A DNA stretch of 64,000 nucleotides from Piromyces finnis (Eukaryota; Neocallimastigomycota; Neocallimastigomycetes; Neocallimastigales; Neocallimastigaceae), in the NCBI GenBank assembly GCA_002104945.1, contig MCFH01000018.1, positions 1 through 64,000 on the forward strand, read 5' to 3'. The position numbers and the translations under genes were made by a program. The notes under the pieces were generated by a model. The model was given only the letters and a program-made list of their open reading frames with translations. It made no database searches and was not told where the DNA came from. This document shows positions 46,165 to 59,725 of this stretch, piece by piece; position 1 is the first letter of the stretch, and each line of letters begins with the position of its first letter.

Positions 46165-47915
46165 TTATATATTATATAAAAACTAGGCTATTAAAATTAG
46201 ATGAATTGAAATAATAATAATTTATAAAGATAATTAAATTTTTATTTATTTTGAAAAAAGCATTATTTAATATTATAAAATGCATATAAAACAAATATAT
46301 ATGTGTATATACATATACTTAAAAAAGTTCACAAAAAAGTATACTAAATCTCTTTGTTTTATTTTATTTTATTAATATAAAGTTATTTTTAAAAAATTTA
46401 ATATTATGGCTTGAAATATAATTTTATATTTTATTATTGTATAATAAACAAATTTATTTCAAATTTTTATGGCTAATAATAGAAATATTAATATTAAAAA
46501 GGTAATGTTTTTTAATATATTTAAATATTAATAATTTAATTAATTGTTAATATAAATATTAATTTACATATATATTATATTATATTCTTTTATTGTTTAA
46601 AATATATTAAATAATATATTAAATAGATTAAATATATTTTATATTATAATAATATTATTAATTATAAAAAAAGGATTAATAAAGAGCAGCAGTAAAAAAT
46701 AGTTAAGAAATGGTTTAAATAATGTTGTTAATTGTTAGAAATATACTAAAAAAATATTAATAATTTTATAACTTTTTTTTTTATAATATATAGTTTTCCT
46801 TTTTTTTTTCTATAATAAAAAAATTTTTTTTTGTTTGTGGTTGTTTATTTAGTTGTTTAGTAGTAATTATATACAATAGCTGATGGTCAATTGTCATAAT
46901 ATTATTTAATATTTAATAGTTGTTAATCTATTAATATTTTTATTACTAATAGCATTGAATTAAGTAAGAATATATGAATAATATAAATATTAAAAATCAT
47001 TATATAAATGTCTTTTTAGTTAATATTTAATTCTATAATAAGTAGTTTTTTATATAATAATACAATATTTTTATATTTTTTTTATTTTAATATTAGCTTT
47101 TTGATTGTGTAAAGTTCAAATTATTTGATTATATTATATTAAATATTAATTAAATTTTAATATAAGGATAAGTTAAGGTTATTTAGAATTATTTTTTTTT
47201 TTTTTTTTTTAACAAATAAAAAAAATTATAAAATAATAAAAAAACAATAATATTTGATAATGGTATAATTAAAAAAAAAAAGAAAAAAGAAAAAACGCAC
47301 TTTTTAGTATCACTTTATTATTCACTTAAAATATAAATTTACTTTTTTAAAATTATTCTTATTGGAATAATAATAAATAATACTTATTAATTCTTTATAT
47401 TCCTGAAGTATAATTTTAATTTTAAAATCTTTTATACTATACAATAAATTAAAGTATAAAAGATAAAAGTAAAAAAAAAAAAAAAAAATCAATAAAATTT
47501 GATATATAAATTTATAATAAGAAAAAGAAAAATAATATTATCATATTATATAATAAACAGTAAAAAATAAAAATAAAAATAAATTATATATAGAATTCTA
47601 TAGTATCTTTTTCGTTAGCATCATAGACTAAAATAAAAATACTTACATTAAATAACATAAAAGTAAAAAAAGAATAATCAAATTATTAAATTATAAATAC
47701 TAATACGAAAGCAAATAAAATAAAAAAGAAATCAATCCATAAAAATTTGAATATATTCTTTTATATTAAACTATAAACGTCACTAGTCTTATAATTATAT
47801 TTTGATATATTATAACAAACTTAACAAAATTAATAATAAAACCATATTAAAAAGAAAAATAAAATAAAACAAAAATAAAAAATAATAAAACCATATATAT
47901 TAATGGAAATTTAAA
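46047..47915. other. intergenic stretch
   Basis: Nearly pure A+T sequence with a T run at 46134-46163 and A/T runs at 47191-47210 and 47472-47488. It carries the 3' end of the transglutaminase-like gene and the promoter/5' leader of the MAPKKK gene. A GC-richer patch at 46675-46740 has no open frame of interest. Confidence 0.5.
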
Positions 47916-50900
47916 ATGAATATTGATATACAAGAAAAATCTGAAATTAATAATTTCTCTGTTAAGAGAAATGGAAGTAAAAGTAATTTAATAGAAATTT
48001 CTGAAAATGAATTCAATAATATATATACGCATAATCGTACTGGAAGTAAATCAAATTTAACCAATAATTCAAAATTTACACATGCTAGAAGTAGTAGTAA
48101 ATCAAGTATTACAAACATATTTAGTAAACGTATAGGAACTTTCAATAGAACAGTAAAGATTAATGATAGAGGTAGCTCACTACCAAAAAATAATGTAGAT
48201 TCCCACTCACATGTTCACAAGCAATCATTTAATAATTTAAGAGGAAACTCTTCAAATGATTTCTTAATACAAACTAGAGAAAGTTCATTATTATATAGTA
48301 ACAATAATTCTGTCAATAATAATACAAATAATCCTGTTGTTTCTAGCAATGTGCCATATTCAAGCCATTCAAGAGAAAATTTGAATTATTTATATCACTT
48401 TACAAAACTTTCACCAACATCTTCACCAAGAGATGTAACTATTCAAAATAACTCACCATTAAAGAATGCTATAAATGAAAATACACCTCCTATACTAAAC
48501 ATTAATCATTTCACAAAAAGTAATAATTTAGCAAATCATTATTCACCTACTTCAGCGACTTCCGTTTCTCCAAAATACCCAAGAGAAAATAGAGATAATT
48601 ATTACCAAAAAGGAAGTTATAATAAATATAATTTTCATACACCAGCTGATTCAAAAGGTATTAATTTTTATTTTAAAAAAATATAAATAAAATATAATGT
48701 TGATATTTTTTTTGTTATATATAATTTATTATTGTAATTTAATATCTAATTATTATTATTATTATTGTTTAATAAATTAATATCTAATTAATTTTAATAC
48801 AATATTGTAATTTATAGAAATAATTCAAAAATCAGCATTAAGAAATAAGAAAATGAAACAATGGACATTAAATGATGTTCTTGTTTGGTTAACTGAAAAT
48901 AATTTGGAAAAATACAAAGAAACTTTCAAAAGTATGAAATAAATAATTAAATTTTTATAATTTCTAATATTTTATTCACTATTTATAAAAGTAATTGATA
49001 ATATTTAACTGTAATATTAAACTATTATTTTTTTTTATTTAAAAAATTAGATATGAAAATGGATGGGAAAACATTGATAAAACAAAATTACGAAACTTTA
49101 ATTGATATATCAATTTTAGATAAAGTAAAAATAATATCATTAAGAAATTCAGTATTACAATTTGAAAAAGAGAATGAAATGGTAAAGATATAATAATTTT
49201 CTATTAATTATAAGAATTTAAATAATAATCTTTTTTTTTTTTTTTTAAATTATAAACATGTTAATATATTTTTTATAATGTATTATTATTATTTTATTAT
49301 TAATACTATTACATGGTATTAGACTTCAAATAATAACAGCAATATTATTACAAATAATTCAAATAATAATTCGATTCCATTATATACCCAAACTCTTCAA
49401 AGATCTGAAAATTTGTATGTAAACCCAAGAGAAGTTGATATATTAAAAGATGAAGTATATCATAATTTAATAAAATCTAGAAGTTTCGAATCATTAGTAA
49501 CAGCAAATAATAAAGAAGATGATAATAGTACACCAATTTCTGAAAATATGATATATACTTTACCAAGAAAATTAGCAGATGATACAGCAGTAAAAATATC
49601 AACATTATCAAGGACTACTTCTTTAAAAAAGAAAAAACTAATAAAAGATGATAGTTTAAACCAAACACCTGTTATTACCCCAAGATCTTCATCTAGAAAT
49701 ATAGAAAAAAATAGAGTTAGAAGAAAACATGATTATGTTCATGATAATATTAAAGTACAAACTCCAACTAGTTCAGGAAGTAAATCAGCTACTCCATTAA
49801 AAGATAAACATTTCTTATTTAATTTTGCTAATTTACCAAATTCTGCAAAAGAACCAACATTTGAAATGACTTCAAATTACATGCAAAATTCTATTAAATC
49901 AGCAGATGCTAAGGGATATGAAAATATTTTTAAAGAAGAATTAAAAATAGACAATAATGCAAATGTTTCTCCATTACTTCGTGGTGCTAAAAGTTTAAAT
50001 AATTTAACATCACCTTCTATCACATTAATTCCAAAATTTCTTATTAAAATTTCCAATACATCAAAAACCCAATCTCATATAATTGATATTACAAATTATA
50101 CTGATGAAGTTAAATTATGGGAAAGAATTTTAACAAAATTTGATATAAGATCAAATAAAGATAGTTTTGAAAAATATTCCATTATTCTTGTAAAAAATGG
50201 ACAAAATGGTATTTATAAAAATTTATATCTTTTATTTATAATTATATAATTTATTCTCTAATATTAACTATCATATATAAATATTTATAATTTTATATTT
50301 ATTTATTTTTATAAATAATATTACAAAAATAAATAGTTACTTTAAGTACAACTGATTTAATAAATATGATTAAAATTAATAAAAGTAATACTATGATTGA
50401 ATTAGTATTGGAAAATAAAATAAAACCAATGGAAATTACAAGACCATTAATAAAAAATAAAAATATTCGAAATATCACAGAAACAATCAAAATAAATAAT
50501 ATTAAATTAACATCAGTGCCACCAAAAGATAAACATAATTTGTTAACTAATATTAAACCAGATATAAAAAGATCAGAAAAATTAAAGAAATTTGTTGGTG
50601 AAAGACCACCAAGTATGTTAATTTGTGATCAATTAGAACAATATTTCCCAGAAGTTAATAAAAGTAAAAGTGAAAAAATTAAGAGTATTGTATTGGAAAA
50701 TATCAAAGTTAAAAGACTTAGCCGTTTATCAAGGCTTTCTCAAAGTCAATTATCCCTTTCAAGTTTTGATGAACGTAGTTTATTAGGAAATATCTCTGAA
50801 GATTTTGAATATGATATAGATAACGATGAAAACTTAATGCTTGATGCTCCAAAAAAGATTTCTATTGGTGATAAGAGAAATAGTCGCAAGCTTTCCATTA

Positions 50901-53431
50901 TTACTTCACCTGACAAGCTAAAAGAATTAAGTAAAACAAATAGAATTAAAAGTATTTATGGAGATATAGAAAGTGATATTGTAATGAATGAAATTATTTC
51001 CAATGAAAATCTTCCCAATGAAGATATTGACGAAAGTGAATATACAAATGAAGATATTTATACAAATGAAATTACTGATTATAGTTTTAGTAGTGAAATA
51101 TCTTCAGAAGCAAAGACTTTTGAAGATACAAATATTGGCACAAATACTTCAACATCTTTTACCGAAAAACTTAACAACTTCAATAAGAATTATAATAAAG
51201 ATTTAATGGATAATAATGAAGATGAAAATGATGAAAGTAGCGAAATTGATCATGTTGGAGGAAGTAAGAGAAGAGGTCAATATATAAATGAGGGCACAGA
51301 CACAGCCATTAAACGTAATACTAGAAGTTTTTTAGGCAACATTGAACGTATCTATAATATGAATAATGCCAATCAAAATAAAGAAAATACTACTACTGAG
51401 AGTGATATAGAAATTAATACAGGAATTAGTTCAGAGAATGTCACTGAAAATTCAACTCATATAAGCGTTGAACAAAATGATATAAGTAAAAATTCAACTA
51501 GTGAAAGTGTAGTTATTCCAAGACCAAATATCAGTGAAGCCAGAAGAAATTACAGAGCTTTCAAGGGTATATCTGTTGTTTCAGTAGGTAGAAAATCCAT
51601 CTATTCTATGAATTTAAAACAAAAGATGCCACAAGAAACTCGCTTCTCTATCATGGTTCCTCAAAAGCCAATTCAATGGACAAGAGGCCCATTAATTGGA
51701 CAAGGTTCATTCAGTAAAGTATATCACGGTTTAAATACAGAAACAGGAGAAATTATGGCTGTAAAACAAGTAGAACTTTGTCTTCCAATGAGTCAAGAAA
51801 ATGATGAAAGCTCAAAGAAGAAAAATCAACAAATGTTAGATGCTTTACATCATGAAATTAAACTTTTAAAGGATTTAAATCATGAAAATATTGTAAGATA
51901 TTTAGGTTTTGAATTAACTGAAACTTCTAGTAATGTCTTCTTGGAATATGTTTCTGGTGGTTCTGTATCTTCTTTAATTGCTAAGATAGGTAAATTTGAA
52001 GAACCTCTTGTAAAAAGTTTAACTTCTCAAATTGCCGCAGGTATGGAATATCTTCATAATCGTAGTATTATTCACAGAGATATTAAAGGTGCTAATATTT
52101 TGGTTGATGAGGATGGTATCGCCAAAATTTCTGATTTTGGTATTTCCAAAAAGAATGAATATGAAATGGCTTATAAATATAATTCCCGTATGTCCTTCCA
52201 AGGTTCCATCTTTTGGATGGCTCCAGAAGTTATTCGTGGTAAGGGATATAGTGCTAAAGTTGATATTTGGAGTTTAGGTTGTGTAGTTTTAGAAATGTTT
52301 ACCGGGGTTCATCCATGGAAGCAATTTAATGAAGTTCAAACTGTTATGTATAATTTGGGTATGATGAATAAGCCTTACATTCCAAAACGTCTTTCTCCAG
52401 AAAGTCAAAATCTTTTAAATATGTGTTTAGATGGTAATCCTGAAAAACGTCCTACAGCTAAGCAACTATTAGCTCATTCCTTCTGTAAGCCATCAGAAGT
52501 TCCATTTAATTTTAAGGAATATTATCAACACGCTATTGAAAGGGTGAATAAATTTGATGTTTCTGTTATCAGTAATGATGTAACCTCCATTACAAGCAAT
52601 TCAGTGACTTCTTATGATGTAACTACTGAACTTTCAAGCGAAGAAATTATTACAGAAGAAAATGTAACTAGAGATCCAATGGAATTAGAAGACATTGAAG
52701 AAGAAAGAGAAGAAGAAGAAGAAGAGGCTATTAATTTAGATAATATTATACCAAGTGAATTAAAATTAACTGAAGAAGAAAGTGACCAAGATTCTGAAAA
52801 TGAAACAGATCCAGAACTTCTTCCAACACCGAGAAATATTTATCCATCTAAAAAAAGTGACAATACTTCTATTTCCAGTAATAAAATTAATATAATTGAA
52901 GATTCAGTAGATTTAATTACTACTTCATCTCAAGAAAATAAAGAAAAAAAGAGTGAAGAAGAAGAGAAACTAAGAAATATAAAAAGACTTAGTCGTAACA
53001 ATACCAACACTACTTTAAGTAACCCTAAATCTTTATTGAATGGTACCTCAACATTCTCATCTTTAACTTCCACTCTTTCTTTAACTAGTACTTCATTTTC
53101 TTCACTTTCTAGTTCTCTTTCTTCTCTTAGCTCATCCTTTTATACCGGAAGTTCTGAATTGAACACCGTATTTAATAAACCATCAACATCTTCTTTCACC
53201 ACATCTTCAGAACCTATTTTTGAAAAAGATGAAGAGGAATTAATCGAAACCGGTCATGAAACCCATTCACTCCTTTTAACTAATAATGATAAATTAAATA
53301 GTTTAACCTATAAAGTCTCTAATATGTCTCTTTCAAAAATAGCGGATGAAGCTCAATCTCGTTCTAGCCCAGTTCTTTCCACCCCTAGAACTCCCGGTAC
53401 ACCAACTACACCAAAGCAAATTAAATGTTAA
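47916..53431 (+). CDS. STE11: Ste11-type MAP kinase kinase kinase (SAM + Ras-binding-like + kinase), 5 exons
   Basis: Exons 47916-48657, 48818-48931, 49051-49181, 49323-50208 and 50337-53431 join in phase to 1655 residues. Residues ~250-325 form a SAM domain (WTLNDVLVWLTENNLEKYKE, then LIDISILDKVKIISL). Residues ~560-653 form a ubiquitin-like Ras-binding-type domain split by intron 4 (LIPKFLIKISNTS, LSTTDLINMIKINK). The kinase domain (~1072-1345) has all catalytic motifs: GQGSFSKVYHG loop, AVKQVEL lysine, HRDIKGANILVDEDG, DFG in ISDFGISKK, and APEVIRGKGYSAKVDIWSLG. SAM plus RBD plus kinase is the Ste11 architecture (pheromone, filamentation, HOG pathways in yeast). Long Ser/Asn/Glu-rich linkers and an acidic/Ser-rich tail (~310 residues after the kinase) make it much longer than yeast Ste11 (~717). 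Bck1 is the alternative, but it lacks the SAM domain. Confidence 0.9.
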
Positions 53432-53605
53432 ATAAAAAAAAAAGGAAAGGAAATAATATATATTAAAGAAAACATCATTATCTAATAAAATAAAAATAAA
53501 AAATAGAATAAAATATAACAAAGAAAAAATTAAAAAAAAAAAAAAACAAAATTTTTTTTAAATTTTTCTTTTTTTCTCTCTTATCCTAAATTTTATTTAT
53601 AACTT

Positions 53606-53649
<44 letters not shown>

Positions 53650-54792
53650 ATCTAGAAAATAAATAGAAACTAAACAACTATTAGATTATAATCATAAATA
53701 CAATAAAGAATATATATAATATATATATATAAACAATACTTTGATATATTTAATTTATTAATAGAAAATTAAAAAAATAAAAAAAAAAAAAAAATAGTAT
53801 TAAATGTATTAAATACTACAAAATATAAGCTTTTAAATGCTTTTAAATATTTAAAATATAATAAAAATAAACAATGGAATTAGTAATATATATATAATAA
53901 ATTATTATCTTTATATATAAACTGTTCATCTAAATGTTTTTATTTTAACTCATGATTTTTAGCAAATCCTATGCTAAAGTTCCATCATAAAGGAATATTC
54001 CTACTATAAGTTAATTTATAAATTGTAAAAAAATATATATATGTTTATCTATATTTTTTAAAAATATCTTCTACTTAAAAGATCAAAATTACTTAAATTT
54101 GTGATTTAAAAATTTTATATCAAAAAATTTATATTGAACTTTGAACGCTTTTACTTTTATTTTATTTTATTTTATTTTTATTTTTTATTTTTTATTTTTT
54201 ATTTTTATTTTTTCTTTCTTAATTTTTTTTTTTTTATTAATAATAAAATAAAGATTTTATATTAATTTCATTTAGATTATATATATATATATATATATAT
54301 ATTAAAAGAATTAAAATAATAATAATAACAGTAATAATAATAGTAATAGAAAAAGGAAAAATAAAAAAAAAAAAATTTTTTTTTCTCTTTTAATTCATTA
54401 GTCTTTTTCTTTTTTTTTTTTTTTTTTCTTTTCCTTTTCAATAGTTTATATATTTATAATGCATATTAAATTAATTTAAACTAAAACTAATAATTTTTTT
54501 TTTAAAAAATGATTTTAAAATATTTACTGATCATTTTTTATATTACTTTTCAGTTATTATATATATATAAATATTAATAAATATTTCTATTAAATTATAC
54601 TTATTATTATTACTATTATTACTATACAATGAAAAAAATAAAAATAAATGAAAAGTATTTTTGTCTTTTACGTATAAATAAATGCTATTGAATATTGAAT
54701 AGAAATATATAAATACTTCTCTTTTAAAAAAAAAACGTATAATAATAGATATTATAAATATACTTAAAATGTTTATCTTAATTGAAAAATAT

Positions 54793-54831
<39 letters not shown>

Positions 54832-54898
54832 ATTTATCATTTTTCTTAGAAATATTTGTATTTATATTAGTTCATAATTGATGTTCTAAATTCGAAAA
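53432..54898. other. convergent intergenic region rich in homopolymers
   Basis: It lies between the MAPKKK stop (+) and the membrane SH3 stop (-). It contains a 37-base A run preceded by T8 at about 53602-53647, a T/A-only TTTTA array at ~54150-54210, an AT dinucleotide run at ~54278-54302 and a T run at 54794-54827. No gene is seen. Confidence 0.6.
53602..53647. repeat. A homopolymer (about 37 A) adjoining T8
   Basis: The longest uninterrupted A run in the window, directly preceded by a T run, about 170 bases after the MAPKKK stop codon. Its length is approximate because such runs are unreliable in assemblies. It could be a genomic poly(A) of replication-slippage origin; no retroelement sequence is attached. 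Confidence 0.8.
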
Positions 54899-55085
54899 TT
54901 ATTCCTCAATTCTTCTTCCATTTGGAATAATCATTTGCTTAAATAAATTAACTTCAGTATCAGTTGGTTCATCTAATTTAATATAGTTATTTATTCAAAA
55001 AAGAGAAAATATTAATTAATACGACATTATTTACTTGATGTATTATTTATATCATCATTTTCATTTATATTATATTAATGGATCC

Positions 55086-55122
<37 letters not shown>

Positions 55123-56070
55123 AATTATATATTTAAAGTTTTACTTAAATATTTTTATATCAAAAATTATAAAAAAAAAAAACTTACTAGATTCATCTTC
55201 GATTGGGCCAATTCCAAGACATGTAATTGGGAAGAAACCAACTTGATCATTTTTACAATTTTTACCGATTGTCCATCCGTCCTCAAAAGTTTGACATATT
55301 AATAAAGGATCATTCTTAGTTAAAGAAATTTCATCTTCACTTTGAGCTTCATAATCATATATAGCTATAAATTGGAAACCTGGAGCTGGGAATGGACTAA
55401 AACCACAATAATTAGAATAATCTTTTTCTACAATAATACTACGACGAATAGATACAGAGCGTTCATTAATGACTGGCTTTAAACGGACCATAGATTGATT
55501 AATCATTGAAATATCGGCATTTGATTCTTCACTAGGAGCATTTCTATCAATAACTGTATCACTATTTCTTGGAATAGTAGAAGGATATGGTAAAGTTAAA
55601 TCAACAACTGTAACTTTTGATTTATCAATATTATCTAATAATTTTACAATAATAAATTATATTTTTTGAAATATAAATATATCAATATAAATTTTTTATA
55701 TATTATTTATAATAAAATTATATGTTATATCAATAACTTTTATTAAATTTTAAATAATATATTTTCTATTACCTTTCTTATTCTTTTTGCTTTTAAAACA
55801 AATTACACTACCAAAACTTACAAAAAATGAAATAGCAATCATGGAAAATATTGGGAGAAAGATATTATTTTGTTTTCCGTTTGAATTATCAATAGTTTCA
55901 TTTTGTTTAGTATCTTCTGTTAATATTTGAGCTGATTCATCATTTTCCGGAATAGCTTTTGCATCAATAAAGTTATTTAAATTAGCTAAAATTGTTACAA
56001 AAGCTAATAAAGGATTTAAAGCTTGCTTTCTTAGGAAGTAGGTCATTTTTATTATTAATATTGATCTCAA
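54899..56070 (-). CDS. type I single-pass membrane protein with cytoplasmic SH3 domain, 3 exons
   Basis: Exons 55773-56070, 55188-55634 and 54899-54972 join in phase. The first ATG gives 272 residues, but the in-frame ATG at 56046 opens a better signal peptide (MTYFLRKQALNPLLAFVTIL), giving 264. A short Glu/Asn-rich ectodomain (~40 residues) is followed by a membrane helix (PIFSMIAISFFVSFGSVICF) and a basic stop-transfer (KSKKNKKG). The cytoplasmic part is Ser/Pro-bearing and ends in an SH3 domain: FIAIYDYEAQSEDEISLTKN, EDGWTIGKN and VGFFPITCLG carry the ALYDY, acidic-loop, DGW and FP motifs. The architecture matches the gene at 4970-7071 and yeast Fus1. It converges on the Ste11-type MAPKKK gene; in yeast, SH3 membrane proteins (Sho1, Fus1) work with Ste11 pathways, so a link is attractive but unproven. 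Confidence 0.85.
55091..55123. repeat. ATT microsatellite in an intron
   Basis: About eleven ATT units inside intron 2 (54973-55187) of the minus-strand membrane SH3 gene. On the transcribed strand it reads AAT and contains no competing splice acceptor. Confidence 0.8.
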
Positions 56071-59000
56071 AAAATACTTGATATTATCTATGTATATAAA
56101 ATTTTGTACTCTTGAATATTTAATAGTGAAATTTATATTTTTTTTCTAATAAATTAAAATGTCGTTTTTGTTATAATGTTTTCGTTTATTATTATTATTA
56201 TTATTTTTTTCTTGGAATTTTTAATTAATAGATTAAAAGTATTAAAAAAAGTAAAGTGCAGAATATTGTACTTTATAATATTATAAACTAAATTAAGAAA
56301 TTACAATAACTAATAATTATATTAAAGAGAATATAGTATTAAAAAAATAATAATAAATTATAATTTTTTGAATTATATTATTAAAGGTTTGCAAGAATGA
56401 ATTTATTTTATGTACTGCTGTTGTTTTTATGATTAATATTTTTGTTTTATACTTCTATTATAATACAATAGTTTATTATATGACGCAAAACGATATTATT
56501 ATTAATTGAAAATAATGATTTAAAAATAAATTTTAATTATTTATTTAAATCAAATAAAATTATTTTTCACTTTTTTTTAAATGAGATTATTTTCAATATT
56601 GATGACTTGTTATTTTTACTTTTTCTTTTTACTAAAAAAAAAAAAAAATGAACAAATATAGATTACTTTTTGTATTATATTAATATAATAATTTTTTTTT
56701 ACGTATAGAACAAAATAAATGCCAAATTTAATTAGATTCAAAAGGTTATGTCGAAGTTAATAAGTTAAAGACAGCAAGATTAAATATAAAATTATTTAAA
56801 TAAAAAAGATCATATATAAAAATTATTAGTTTTCTCTTTTCTTTTATAAAATAGATTTTAATACAACTTATATTATCTATTTTCTTATTGATTTATAGAA
56901 ATAATAAAATTCTTTTTCTAAATATGTTTCAATTATTGCTACTTTTCTTTTTCTTTTATTATTATTATTATAAGTTTTATATAATAATTTAACTAGAATA
57001 TATTATCTTTTATTTTGAAAAAAAAAATTATTTATATATTACTTTTTAAATTATTTTTTACCAAAACTTTCTTATATTGTTGTATTTCGTAGTTACTTAG
57101 AGATGTTTTTATTTTAATTCTTTAGAGAAAAATTTACTTTATTTTATTTATTTATATATTTATTTAATTTGATTGTCCTAATATTCATATGATTTTATTG
57201 ATATCTAATTATTCTTAAATATTAAAAGTTTTATAAAAACTGAAATTTTATATAACTCTCTGACTAATGATATGAATATTATAATATTGTTATTGTCTAT
57301 TTATTTTAATTATCCTTTTTAATTTTGTTTTAACTTTATTCGTTTTTTGCTATTTGTTTGTTATAATTACTTCAATTATTTTATTTTTTTGTAATTTTAT
57401 TTTTTTTAAATATAAAAATTTATTTCATTATATTAAAAATATGTTTCTTCTATTTAAAAATTTATTTAAATATAAAAAAAATGATTTATTTCAAAAAATA
57501 TTAAATATGGTAAAATAAATTTTTTAATTATATTTAAAAAAAGGTATATACTTTTATAAATTGTAAAATTTTAATAAATAAAATAATTACATTATAATGG
57601 GATTGTTGAAGGTAGGGGATATATATCAATAAAATATGGTTTCAAATGATTAATAATGTATTAAAAGGTGCGTTTAATTCTTTATTATATAAATAATTTA
57701 TATAATATTAATGTTAATAAATATTGATTTTTACTATTTATTAATATATATTAATATATGTAGAATTATACCTTTTTCGAGAAAAAAAAAATTTTAAATA
57801 GTTTCTCTGTTTATATTTATTATTAAATGATTATTATTGTATTAAATCATTCACTTTAAATTTTACAGAATTTATTCTTTTTTTTTTACTTGAATTAATA
57901 ATTAATGATTGATTGTAATTGTTTACGAATTTTATTTTTATTTCAAGTGATATTTTTTTTAATAATTTCTTTTTTCAAAAAGAATAAAATAAATAAAATA
58001 TTGTCACTATTAATAAAAATAAAATTGTATCTTAATATTTCACTTTAATATAAAATACTATAGATACTATAGAAAATATAATTTATATTAATGTTAATTA
58101 ATTATTATTTCATCATTAAATTATATATTAAAATATTTACTTTTTAGTATAATAAAAGGTATTTATTATTTTATTTATTAATCTTGCATTTTTTTTTTTT
58201 TTTTTATTCCAAAATATAAATAGTATTAATATAGTAAAGTATAGTTATGAATTTGAATAGGATGGGGAAAAAATATTGTGTAGGAAGCTATTAATTCATA
58301 AAAAAAGAAAAAAGAATAAAAAAAAAGGGATTATCTATACAGATTTAAAAAATATATATTAATAATTTAGTAATTAACTATTTATATATATATAATTTTT
58401 CTTTTTCTATTTATTATTTGAAATTTACTTTCGTTGAGCTGTTTTTTTTTTTTTTTTTTATATATATATATATAACAATTATTGTTACTTTTTTTAGTTT
58501 TCTTTTTTTTTTATATCTACTCTTTAATTTTTATTTTTTTTTTTACTATTTTTTTGGTTGTTTTTTTTTTATCTTGTTTTTAATTATTTTATTATTGTTG
58601 TTTTGAATTTATTTTCGTTTAAAAAGGATAATATCTTTTTCAAAAAGGTTATATTATTTTGTTCATTATTCAATAATGTTTAATATTTTTTTAATCAATA
58701 TTATTTCTTCTTTTTTTTTAACAATAATTTTCTTTTTAACAAAAAAAAAAAAAAAAAAAAAAGAAACTAAAAAATAAATTTTTAATGAATATTAATATAT
58801 TTTATATTAAAAATTTTTAATTAAAAAAAAAAAAAAGAAAAGCTCTTAAATAAGATAAGGAAAAAAGAAAAAAGCCCTTTTATTACTTTTTATAGAAATT
58901 ATATAATAATAATAATAATTTCGATAAAATATTTATAATACTATGAAAACAGTCATCATCTCTATATACAGCCTATTCTCTAGACTCCACTTTTTTCATT

Positions 59001-59693
59001 TTAATTTATAGCTATTATTCATTTTTATCTATAAATTTATTTAATTTTATTATTAATTTTATTTATAATTATAATTATTTATTTATTTATATAATTATGA
59101 AAAAATCTTTGTCCATTGGCTATCCCAAAGTGTATTTAATACAATATATTATATAGTTTACTTTAATATATATTAGATATTAATTTAATAAATATAATGT
59201 TTATCTTCTCAATATATTAAATCATCCTTATTCAATTCCTGACCAGTTATCATCAAGTTTTAATTATTCATGATGAAAATGAGAAAATAGCCAATAATCA
59301 TGCAGTAATCAATTATAAAATAATATATGAAAAAACTAATTATCATAATAAATAATGAATATAAATATAAAATAATAGTAATAACAATAAATATATTTGC
59401 AGCATTGTTCATACTACCATTACCTATAAATATTTGTAGGTAAAAGAACATAACAAATGAACAAAAGGACTAATAATATTAACAAAATATTTAATAAGAT
59501 AATAATTATTATTTATACATGTTGTTATGCTATTCAATATAATTGTAATATTTACCATAATACATTAAATACATTTTATATTATCATTCATTTATTATCC
59601 TTTTTTATTACAAAAGATTACAGCTAGTACTATTATTATTATTATTATTAGTAGTAGTAGTAGTAGTAGTAGTACTATTATTATTATTATTAT

Positions 59694-59725
<32 letters not shown>

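Noticed and set aside
47916-53431. Assignment of the MAPKKK as Bck1
   Set aside because: The N-terminal SAM domain and Ras-binding-type domain together fit Ste11; Bck1-type kinases lack the SAM domain. The kinase domain alone would not separate them.
53602-53647. Long A run considered as the tail of a retroposed element
   Set aside because: No reverse transcriptase, LINE/SINE-like body or target-site duplication was seen nearby; similar homopolymers occur throughout.
58418-58606. 62-codon plus-strand Phe/Tyr-rich frame
   Set aside because: It arises from T homopolymers; no hydrophilic segment or motif.
59221-59451. Minus-strand frame 59260-59451 and the peptide KLDDNWSGIE just after it
   Set aside because: The hydrophobic frame is compositional, and the short peptide has no supporting acceptor or upstream exon; too little to call a gene.
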